This document shows positions 1-5,236 of a DNA stretch of 5,236 nt, piece by piece. Origin of the DNA: Deltaproteobacteria bacterium (GTDB taxonomy: Bacteria > Desulfobacterota > Syntrophia > Syntrophales > Smithellaceae); the NCBI GenBank assembly GCA_009668925.1, contig SBEK01000227.1, positions 1 through 5,236 of the forward strand, given 5' to 3'. The position numbers and the translations under genes were made by a program. Positions within the stretch are counted from its first letter, which is position 1, and each line of letters starts with the position of its first letter. Under the pieces are notes generated by a model. That model made no database searches. It had not been told where the DNA came from and saw only the letters and a program-made list of their open reading frames with translations.

Positions 1-1711
1 CCAGAACCAATTCCACGCCAATCCAATAGTTTGCCCCGCTGTGGTTGGAAAACGCCTTGTTAATTGCCACAATATTTTCGCAATGGGGAAACGTTTCGTC
101 GGCGCCGCTTACGTGAATGTCATAAGCCGTTCCCAGGTATTTCTGCGATATCGCAGCACATTCCAGATGCCAACTCGGACGGGTATTGCCCCACTTTGTC
201 TTATGATAAATTCCTCTCTTCAGCTCACCCAAATTCGCCCGTTTCAGCAGAGCAAAATCAGCGGGACTGTCTTTCTCATAGTCATCAAGATCAATGGAGC
301 GGCACAGCCTTGTCTTGGCCAAATCGATATTGGAGAGACGGCCGTAGTCGGCTAATTTGGAAATATCAAAATAGACGGAATGCAGTTTTTCGTATGCGTA
401 GCCTTTATCGACCAGTTTCTCGACAATTGTGAGCATGGCATCAACATTGTCGGAGGCTTTCACATATAGGTTATCCGGCCGAATCTTCAGGAAGCGCACA
501 TCGTCCAGAAAAATCTGCAGATATTTATTGGAATATTCCGACAGGTCCATCCCCGCTTTTTCCGATCCTTTAATGGACTTGTCCGTAAAATCAACAATAT
601 CAATAACGTGTTTAATCTGATAGCCTTTCCATGTGAGATAGCGGCTAAGCAAATCGGAAATCACCAAGCGACGATAGTTCCCCAGGTGAGGCGCATCGTG
701 GACCGTTGGACCGCACGTGCGCATCAGTACTTCTTCCGGTTTCAACGGTCGAAAAAGCTTCTTCTGCCGTTTCAAAATATTATAAAGATTTACGGAGGCT
801 AATTCTTCTTTAACGGCAAATAATTCGGTACTTAAGTAACGCTCTCCGCTATCCGGAAAAATGACCACAATGAGGCCTTGTTCCATTTCTTTGGCTTTTT
901 CAGCAGCCACAAACATAGCCGCTCCGGAACTCATGCCCGCCAGGATACCTTCCTCCCGCGCGAGCCGGCGGGACATCTCAAAAGCGTCTTCGTCCAGAAT
1001 ATTCACCTTTTCGTCAAGGCGCTTCTTGTCGAAAATCCCCGGCCGGTAGGACTCACGCATATTCTTGAGTCCCTGGATCTTGTGCTGCAGATACGGTTCG
1101 ACACCGATGATTTTGATATTTTTATTGAGTTCCTTGAGTTTCTGGGAGATCCCCATTGCCGTTCCCGTGGTACCCAGTGTGGCGACGACCGCAGTCACCT
1201 GACCTTCTGTCTGGTCCCATATTTCCTGGGCGGTCCCGACATAGTGGGCGGCGACATTGTCTTCATTGTTAAATTGATCCGTACCAAAATACTTTTCGGG
1301 GTGCTCCCGGAGCATCCGATAGGCAACCTCGATGGCGCCATCTGTTCCTTGAGACGCCGGCGTAAAAATCAATTCCACTCCCATGGCCCGTAATATTTTC
1401 TTCCGTTCTTCACTGGCCGACTCGGACATTGTGAGACAGAGCTTATACCCTTTGGCCGCGGCGATCATGGCCAGTCCGATGCCCGTATTGCCGCTGGTCG
1501 CTTCCAAAATAATCTTGCCTGGAATCAACTCTCCCCTTTTTTCGGCATTTTCAATCATGAACAAGGCGGTACGGTCCTTGATGGAGCCTCCGGGATTGGA
1601 AGATTCCAATTTGGCGAAAATTTTTACCTTTTTATTCGGATTAAGCTTTGATATTTCCACAAGAGGCGTGTTACCGATACGATCAATGATACTTTTATAC
1701 GAGTTCATCAT
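1..1711 (-). CDS. cysK-cysS: Cysteine synthase (CysM/CysK type) fused to a cysteinyl-tRNA synthetase-like domain; 3' end outside window
   Basis: One uninterrupted frame of 570 visible codons carries two enzymes. Residues 1-300 are a complete fold-type II PLP enzyme that makes cysteine from an activated serine and sulfide. It has SNPGGSIKDR with the PLP lysine at K45, TSGNTG at 72-77, a GTTGT phosphate loop at 180-184 (CysM style rather than the GTGGT of CysK), AGMSSGAA at 258-265, and PDSGERYLST at 286-295, where S288 should contact the PLP ring nitrogen. After about eight residues a class I CysRS-like domain begins (NLYNILKRQ, 308-316). It shows CGPTV with C333, the HIGH-type motif HLGN at 342-345, WHLEC with C518, and FPHCEN at 541-546. 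The KMSKS motif and the anticodon-binding region are beyond the edge. Tandem ATGs occur at 1711 and 1708. The first is preferred because AAAGG lies 9 bases upstream. No clear promoter was found in the 88-base gap after the DUF1178 gene, so co-transcription is possible. The second domain lacks several canonical CysRS residues, so tRNA charging is uncertain. Confidence 0.9.
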   Translation of the reverse strand, partial: MMNSYKSIIDRIGNTPLVEISKLNPNKKVKIFAKLESSNPGGSIKDRTALFMIENAEKRGELIPGKIILEATSGNTGIGLAMIAAAKGYKLCLTMSESASEERKKILRAMGVELIFTPASQGTDGAIEVAYRMLREHPEKYFGTDQFNNEDNVAAHYVGTAQEIWDQTEGQVTAVVATLGTTGTAMGISQKLKELNKNIKIIGVEPYLQHKIQGLKNMRESYRPGIFDKKRLDEKVNILDEDAFEMSRRLAREEGILAGMSSGAAMFVAAEKAKEMEQGLIVVIFPDSGERYLSTELFAVKEELASVNLYNILKRQKKLFRPLKPEEVLMRTCGPTVHDAPHLGNYRRLVISDLLSRYLTWKGYQIKHVIDIVDFTDKSIKGSEKAGMDLSEYSNKYLQIFLDDVRFLKIRPDNLYVKASDNVDAMLTIVEKLVDKGYAYEKLHSVYFDISKLADYGRLSNIDLAKTRLCRSIDLDDYEKDSPADFALLKRANLGELKRGIYHKTKWGNTRPSWHLECAAISQKYLGTAYDIHVSGADETFPHCENIVAINKAFSNHSGANYWIGVELVL

Positions 1712-1799
1712 AAGCTATAGCCTTTTATCAAAAATAAATCCTTCCTTTGTAGATAGAGGGTTTTTAACAGTCTAAAAATCTTACCGGAGATTGGGCGGA

Positions 1800-2216
1800 T
1801 CAGCTGTCCATTTTGGGTAGAGGAATTTTAATGAATGAAACACCTTCTTCTTTCAGATCCGCTTCTTCCTGCGGAGTCGTTGTTCCCTTGATGTTTCTTT
1901 TTTCTTCATCCCCACAATGTATTTTCAGTGCAACTTCGGCGAATTTATTCCCGACATCTTCAAAATTATTTTCAATATATTGGTGCAACAACTGAAGCGT
2001 TTGATCAGGAGACATATTTTTATCAATGCCTTTGTCCACTGCTCTGGAATCTTTCCCCATGATGGTAATGGACGAAGGGGCAATTTCCACATTGGAGCTG
2101 TTACAGACCGGACAACAAATCAACTTCTGCGCGTTTTGTTCAATCCAGGACTGGCGGTCCTTAAACCACCCTTCGAACTTATGGCCATTTTCGCATTTCA
2201 CGTCGTAGATAATCAC
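1800..2216 (-). CDS. DUF1178 family protein, small putative zinc-ribbon protein of unknown function
   Basis: A 138-residue protein matching the DUF1178 pattern along its whole length. The N-terminus is MIIYDVKCENGHKFEGWF, followed by a CPVC motif at 35-38 and a C-terminal part typical of the family (FAEVALKIHCGDEEKRNIKG, then TPQEEADLKEEGV, then a proline-rich tail). C8, H12, C35 and C38 could form a zinc ribbon. C34 gives an extra adjacent cysteine. The start codon is GTG at 2214-2216. An in-frame TGA two codons upstream rules out a longer protein, and the family usually begins at this point. The ribosome-binding site is weak: an AGGGTGAG about 10 bases upstream. There is no signal peptide or membrane segment, so it is probably cytosolic. 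The cysteine synthase fusion starts 88 bases after its stop, which makes an operon possible. The family has no established biochemical role that I know of. Confidence 0.9.
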   Translation of the reverse strand: MIIYDVKCENGHKFEGWFKDRQSWIEQNAQKLICCPVCNSSNVEIAPSSITIMGKDSRAVDKGIDKNMSPDQTLQLLHQYIENNFEDVGNKFAEVALKIHCGDEEKRNIKGTTTPQEEADLKEEGVSFIKIPLPKMDS

Positions 2217-2258
2217 GGATCAGTTACTCACCCTATTAAAAAATAATTTCGCCTCACA

Positions 2259-2286
2259 TTCATAAAAACATGTGGACATTTGTTAA
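2259..2286 (-). promoter_or_regulatory. Candidate sigma70 promoter for the DUF1178 gene
   Basis: Reading on the minus strand, TTAACA (2286-2281, 5 of 6 to TTGACA) is followed after 16 bases by TATGAA (2264-2259, 4 of 6 to TATAAT). Transcription would begin near 2252 and leave a leader of about 35 bases before the GTG start. The -10 match is modest. The elements interleave with those of the divergent tRNA promoter. Confidence 0.35.
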
Positions 2287-2299
2287 TAAATTTTATAAC
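2273..2299 (+). promoter_or_regulatory. Candidate promoter of the tRNA-Pro gene
   Basis: TGGACA (2273-2278, 5 of 6 to TTGACA) and TATAAC (2294-2299, 5 of 6 to TATAAT) are separated by 15 bases, which is short. The expected start lies near 2306, giving a 5' leader of about 8 bases before the mature tRNA. The segment after the -10 (GTCCCAC) is GC-rich, as is common in stable-RNA promoters under stringent control. That regulation is inferred from the family, not shown here. Confidence 0.5.
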
Positions 2300-2313
2300 G
2301 TCCCACACCGTGT

Positions 2314-2390
2314 CGGGATGTGGCCCAGCTTGGTAGGGCACTGCGTTCGGGACGCAGGAGTCGCGCGTTCAAATCGCGCCATCCCGACCA
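2314..2390 (+). tRNA. tRNA-Pro, anticodon CGG
   Basis: A full cloverleaf of 77 bases can be folded by eye. The acceptor stem CGGGATG pairs with CATCCCG, the D stem GCCC with GGGC, the anticodon stem CTGCG with CGCAG, and the T stem GCGCG with CGCGC around TTCAAAT. The seven-base anticodon loop TTCGGGA places CGG at 2348-2350, which reads the proline codon CCG, and G37 follows as expected for tRNA-Pro. The discriminator is A, and CCA is encoded at 2388-2390. It is the only gene on the plus strand. It lies between the DUF1178 gene (divergent) and pilC (convergent, with 22 bases between the two 3' ends). Confidence 0.97.
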
Positions 2391-2396
2391 TTTTTT
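2391..2396 (+). terminator. T-tract directly after the tRNA, probable transcription end
   Basis: Six T residues follow the encoded CCA without a gap. There is no separate hairpin between the tRNA and this tract, so any intrinsic termination would have to use the tRNA's own T arm or acceptor stem as the upstream structure. The tract stops 16 bases short of the pilC stop codon on the other strand. Confidence 0.4.
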
Positions 2397-2412
2397 ATTC
2401 TTCCCTTTCAGA

Positions 2413-3618
2413 TCACACGACGGATGCCAGTTTAAAGATCGGCAGGTACATGGCGATGATCATGCCGCCGACCAGTCCGCCGAGAAAAATCATCATAACC
2501 GGTTCCAGAAGAGACGTCATGGCCTCCACAGCCGTATCGACTTCATCATCATAGAAATCGGCAATTTTATTGAGCATGGAATCTAATGCACCGGTCGCTT
2601 CGCCAACCGCTATCATCTGAACAACCATCGGCGGGAATATGCCGGATGCCGACAAGGGTTCGGCAATAGACTGGCCTTCACTGATGCTTTGACGGGTCTT
2701 CATCAGGGCATTTTCCACAATGACGTTTCCCGCCGTCTTGCTGACGATATTCAGCCCCTCCAAAATCGGAACGCCGGAGCTCATCATGGTCGCCATGGTC
2801 CGTGAGAATTTAGCGACGGCCACCTTCTTCATCACGGGACCGAAAATCGGAGCGCGAAGGATCGCTGAATCCATCATCCACCGGCCTTTCTCGGTTTTAT
2901 AGAATTGACCGATGCCGACCACGATCAGAATGATTACCGCAAAAATGATCCACCAATAACTCTGTGCAAACTGACTCATCGCAATGACCATCGCCGTCGG
3001 ACCGGGAAGTTCCGCCCCGGAACCTTCGAACATTTTTTGAAACACGGGAATGACTTTCAGCAGCAGTACGGCGACGACCGCAAAAGAAATGACCAGAACC
3101 GCTATCGGATAAGTCATGGCGCTCTTGACCTTCCGCTTCAGCTTCAGAGCTTTTTCCAGATAATTGGAAAGGCGCCCCAGAACGACATCCAGAATACCGC
3201 CGGCTTCACCGGCCGCAATCAAGTTCACAAACAATTCATCAAACACCTTCGGGTATTTCTTCAATGCATCCGTCAGGCTTGTGCCTCCCTCAATGTCCTC
3301 TTTTACGGAGCGAATGATTTTCGAGAAAGCCTTGTTTTGCTCTTGCTGAGCCAGCAGATCCAGACACTGGATGAGAGGTAAGCCGGCGTTAATCATCGTA
3401 GAAAAGATCCGGCAGAAAACCACGACATCCTTCTCTTTCACCCGTCCGGCCAAAAAGGGAAGGTACTCCATCAGATCTTTTGGTTTTTTCCGAACCTCAA
3501 TGGACTTATATCCCTGCCGTCTCAACGACGTCCGAACGGCTAATTCGTCAGCGGCTTCCATTTCGCCTTTTTTCACTTCATCCTTTTTTGTTGTTCCTTC
3601 CCAAAGGAAAATCGGCAT
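2413..3618 (-). CDS. pilC: Type IV pilus inner-membrane platform protein PilC (T2SSF/GspF family)
   Basis: A 401-residue protein of the usual PilC length. PilC sits in the inner membrane under the growing pilus and couples the PilB and PilT motors to pilin addition and removal. The N-terminus MPIFLWEGTTKKDEVKKG is typical. Two T2SSF repeats follow, at about 66-190 and 270-392, marked by the paired motifs GEAGG (137-141) and GEATG (339-343). Three membrane segments are visible at about 169-190, 220-239 and 371-396. The start at 3618 is preferred over an in-frame ATG at 3678. AAAGGA lies 11 bases upstream, the family N-terminus begins there, and a good promoter would begin transcription near 3660, downstream of the earlier ATG. 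No other pilus gene is in the window, so it is apparently separate from pilB and pilT. GspF of a type II secretion system is the main alternative, but the sequence looks more like PilC. Confidence 0.92.
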   Translation of the reverse strand: MPIFLWEGTTKKDEVKKGEMEAADELAVRTSLRRQGYKSIEVRKKPKDLMEYLPFLAGRVKEKDVVVFCRIFSTMINAGLPLIQCLDLLAQQEQNKAFSKIIRSVKEDIEGGTSLTDALKKYPKVFDELFVNLIAAGEAGGILDVVLGRLSNYLEKALKLKRKVKSAMTYPIAVLVISFAVVAVLLLKVIPVFQKMFEGSGAELPGPTAMVIAMSQFAQSYWWIIFAVIILIVVGIGQFYKTEKGRWMMDSAILRAPIFGPVMKKVAVAKFSRTMATMMSSGVPILEGLNIVSKTAGNVIVENALMKTRQSISEGQSIAEPLSASGIFPPMVVQMIAVGEATGALDSMLNKIADFYDDEVDTAVEAMTSLLEPVMMIFLGGLVGGMIIAMYLPIFKLASVV

Positions 3619-3666
3619 AGTTTTTGAGATCCTTTCTTGAATCAGAATGATTTCAGTTGTGAGGGC

Positions 3667-3695
3667 ATCATAAACCATGTCCTATGTAGTTTCAA
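3667..3695 (-). promoter_or_regulatory. Sigma70-type promoter for pilC
   Basis: On the minus strand, TTGAAA (3695-3690, 5 of 6) is followed by exactly 17 bases and TATGAT (3672-3667, 5 of 6). This is the best promoter match in the window. Transcription should begin near 3660, giving a leader of about 42 bases before the pilC ATG at 3618. An 8-base palindrome, AACCGGTT (3694-3701), touches the outer edge of the -35 and could be a protein-binding site, but it may be chance. Confidence 0.6.
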
Positions 3696-3708
3696 CCGGT
3701 TAAATTAG

Positions 3709-3743
3709 AAAAACATTGATTTCCTGCGCGCGTGTGCGCCGCA
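3709..3743 (-). terminator. GC-rich hairpin after rlmB, possible imperfect terminator
   Basis: Seven bases after the rlmB stop codon the minus strand can fold TGC-(G)-GCGC around an ACAC loop with GCGC-GCA (3743-3725), a 7-bp stem with one bulged G. A run of five T residues (3713-3709) follows, but 11 bases further on, which is too far for a classical intrinsic terminator. It may mark the end of the pyrF-rlmB transcript or protect its 3' end. Confidence 0.3.
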
Positions 3744-3750
3744 TCACAGA

Positions 3751-4488
3751 TTATTTCCTCTGGCGCTGGATGAAGATTTCGTATTGAATGATTCCGGCCG
3801 CGACGGCGACATTGAAAGAGTCGAATGTCCCCGCCATCGGAATTCTGACCAGATAATCGCATTTCTTCTTCACCAGAGGCCGTATTCCCCTGGCTTCGCT
3901 GCCCAGGACCAAAACCACTTGGCCGTCAAAGCTTTGTTCCCTGATACTGTTTCCGCCATGGGCATCGGCACCGTAAATCCAGAAACCTTTATTTTTCAGG
4001 TAATCGATTGTTTGGGACAGATTCGTTACGCGAGCGATCGGCAGCTGTTCGGCGCTGCCGGCGGATGCTTTAATCACGGCCGGTGTAACCGAAGCCGTTC
4101 TGTCCGTGGGGATGATCACGCCATTGGCACCCAGGCAATACGCACTGCGGATAATTGATCCCAGATTCTGCGGATCGAGAATACTGTCAAGCATCAAAAT
4201 CAAATCGTTCGACAGGTCGGGGCAGCGGTTTTTAAACAAATCGTCTAAATCGGCATAAGCAAATAAATCACGAAGACCGATGATTCCCTGATGATCCGGA
4301 GATCCCGCCAGTTCGTCAAGATACTGACGCGATCTCCATTCCACGGGTATCTGCCTTTGACGGGCGCTGTCAATAATTCCCTTGATCACCGGCCCACTTC
4401 GGCCGTCGGCAATAATAATTCTTTGGAGAGGTGTCTCTTCCCGGGAAAGCAGGCTCTTAATGGGGTTGATGCCGTAAACAGCCTCCAT
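3751..4488 (-). CDS. rlmB: 23S rRNA (guanosine-2'-O-)-methyltransferase RlmB, TrmH/SpoU family
   Basis: A 245-residue SPOUT methyltransferase, close to the 243 residues of E. coli RlmB. RlmB methylates a ribose 2'-OH in 23S rRNA (G2251 in E. coli) using S-adenosylmethionine. The N-terminal part (about 1-75) begins MEAVYGINPIKSLL, the small L30e-like RNA-binding domain. The SPOUT domain carries motif 1 DPQNLGSIIR (105-114, N108 and R114), motif 2 LVLGSEARGI (193-202) and motif 3 IPMAGTFDSFNVAVAAG (216-232, N226), which build the knotted cofactor site. The frame is open further upstream, into pyrF. The start at 4488 is chosen because GGAAGG precedes it by 7 bases and the family N-terminus begins there. 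The ATG at 4503 lacks a spaced ribosome-binding site. The gene is 31 bases downstream of pyrF with no promoter visible between, so the two are probably co-transcribed. Other TrmH-family 2'-O-methyltransferases are the main alternative. Confidence 0.9.
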   Translation of the reverse strand: MEAVYGINPIKSLLSREETPLQRIIIADGRSGPVIKGIIDSARQRQIPVEWRSRQYLDELAGSPDHQGIIGLRDLFAYADLDDLFKNRCPDLSNDLILMLDSILDPQNLGSIIRSAYCLGANGVIIPTDRTASVTPAVIKASAGSAEQLPIARVTNLSQTIDYLKNKGFWIYGADAHGGNSIREQSFDGQVVLVLGSEARGIRPLVKKKCDYLVRIPMAGTFDSFNVAVAAGIIQYEIFIQRQRK

Positions 4489-4495
4489 GCCTATA

Positions 4496-4501
4496 CCTTC
4501 C
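4496..4501 (-). promoter_or_regulatory. Ribosome-binding site that fixes the rlmB start
   Basis: GGAAGG on the minus strand lies 7 bases before the ATG at 4488. It overlaps the alternative upstream ATG at 4503-4501, which makes that ATG an unlikely start and gives a protein of the expected family length. Confidence 0.7.
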
Positions 4502-4519
4502 ATTCCAAAAAAGGATTCA

Positions 4520-5236
4520 TCATAAGCGGTTTTGGCAAACCAGACCGTCGGCAATTTCCTGAATAATAACGCGGCAGGCATCCAGCGGATCTTTGGCCTT
4601 GCGGATCGGTCTGCCCACAACAATATAATCGGCCCCCGCTTGAATTGCTTCCGTAGCGGAGAGCGTTCTTTTCTGATCATCCGAAACCTTTTCATGAGCG
4701 CTGCGGATGCCGGGAGTTACAATGACAAAATCGTTCCCCAGCGCTTGCCGGAGGGCGGTGATGTCCTGAGGAGAAGCCACAACACCCGATGCGCCGGCCT
4801 TTTGAGCCATGGTGGCCAGACGAAGAACCAGTTCGTTCGTGGTTCTTTCATACCCAATTTCCTCAAGATCGCTGTTATTCAGGCTGGTCAGAACGGTAAC
4901 CGCCAGGACGATAGGAGTCGCTGTTCCCCGTTTTGCAGCGCAGTCAGCTGCGGCATCGACTGTTTCCCGGATCATCCGGCTCCCGCCCGCCGCATGGACG
5001 TTAAACATATCCACATCCAGCGCCACCGCAGCTTCACCGGCTCGGGCAACCGTATTAGGGATGTCGTGAAATTTCAGATCAAGAAATACCCGGGAGCCCC
5101 TGCGCTTGATTTCGTGAATAATCTTCGGGCCGACCGACGTGAATAGTTCTTTGCCCACCTTAAACATGCCGACATGACCGGAAAGAAGCGTTATCCAGGA
5201 TAACGCTTCTTCATAGCTGCCCGCATCCAACGCAAA
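4520..5236 (-). CDS. pyrF: Orotidine 5'-phosphate decarboxylase, 5' end outside window
   Basis: The last step of de novo UMP synthesis: decarboxylation of OMP in the cytosol by a TIM-barrel dimer. In the window 238 residues are visible, and the frame is open to the edge. It begins FALDAGSYEEAL, the end of the first beta strand, whose Asp (D4) normally contacts the ribose, so only about five residues should be missing. Also present are FKVG with K26, the catalytic Asp-Lys-Asp array in LDLKFHDIPNTV (D53, K55, D58), VTPGIR at 173-178, and the phosphate-binding VVGRPI at 206-211 with R209. All expected catalytic residues are present and length fits the 230-240 residues of the short bacterial form. 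A TTG at 5230 is inside the conserved ALD motif and is not the real start. rlmB follows after 31 bases. Confidence 0.96.
   Translation of the reverse strand, partial: FALDAGSYEEALSWITLLSGHVGMFKVGKELFTSVGPKIIHEIKRRGSRVFLDLKFHDIPNTVARAGEAAVALDVDMFNVHAAGGSRMIRETVDAAADCAAKRGTATPIVLAVTVLTSLNNSDLEEIGYERTTNELVLRLATMAQKAGASGVVASPQDITALRQALGNDFVIVTPGIRSAHEKVSDDQKRTLSATEAIQAGADYIVVGRPIRKAKDPLDACRVIIQEIADGLVCQNRL

Noticed and set aside
878..1393. Plus-strand open frame of 171 codons
   Set aside because: It lies entirely opposite the cysteine synthase module, whose motifs are clear, and its translation resembles no known family.
1712..1799. Terminator or promoter in the gap between the DUF1178 gene and the fusion gene
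   Set aside because: A TTTTTA/TAAAAA repeat forms only a weak AT stem, and no pair of -35/-10 elements with acceptable spacing was found.
2265..2284. Imperfect inverted repeat around TGTGGACA as a possible operator
   Set aside because: Only three inner pairs are continuous and the rest needs a two-base bulge. This is no better than chance in AT-rich sequence.
3619..3678. N-terminal extension of pilC starting at the ATG at 3678
   Set aside because: It adds 20 residues unlike the family, has no well-placed ribosome-binding site, and starts upstream of the predicted transcription start near 3660.
4489..4695. N-terminal extension of rlmB overlapping pyrF
   Set aside because: The extension is the shadow of pyrF in another frame. 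The GGAAGG site and the family N-terminus place the start at 4488.
4532..5146. Plus-strand open frame of 204 codons
   Set aside because: It lies opposite pyrF, which has all catalytic motifs. The low number of stops follows from pyrF codon use.

Overview
The window is a compact stretch of chromosome from a Gram-negative-type bacterium. A type IV pilus PilC gene, a DUF1178 protein and a cysteine synthase/CysS-like fusion sit among housekeeping genes at moderate GC. Together these suggest a deltaproteobacterial (Desulfobacterota) relative, possibly of the Syntrophus/Smithella kind. That placement is inference from protein style, not from a marker gene. I see no mobile elements, CRISPR arrays or phage genes, and no gene-free stretch longer than about 130 bases.

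All protein genes are on the minus strand, so transcription runs from the right edge to the left. From right to left they are: pyrF (OMP decarboxylase, lacking only its first few codons), then rlmB (23S rRNA 2'-O-methyltransferase) 31 bases downstream, probably in the same operon. Next comes a 132-base gap holding a GC-rich hairpin and a good sigma70-type promoter, then pilC (inner-membrane platform protein of the type IV pilus). A single tRNA-Pro(CGG) gene follows on the opposite (+) strand, meeting pilC tail to tail. Its promoter overlaps a candidate promoter for the divergent DUF1178 gene. Finally, 88 bases beyond the DUF1178 stop, a long open frame begins that leaves the window at the left edge.

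That last gene is the most notable feature. An intact CysM-type, PLP-dependent cysteine synthase of about 300 residues reads in frame, with almost no linker, into a cysteinyl-tRNA-synthetase-like domain. The second domain has no plausible start codon of its own, so it must be made as a fusion. It keeps the HIGH-type motif and three of the four expected zinc ligands, but it differs from canonical CysRS at several otherwise conserved active-site positions. It may therefore be a cysteine-activating ligase with a different acceptor, as MshC is in mycothiol synthesis, rather than a standard tRNA synthetase. This is a hypothesis. The KMSKS region lies just outside the window.
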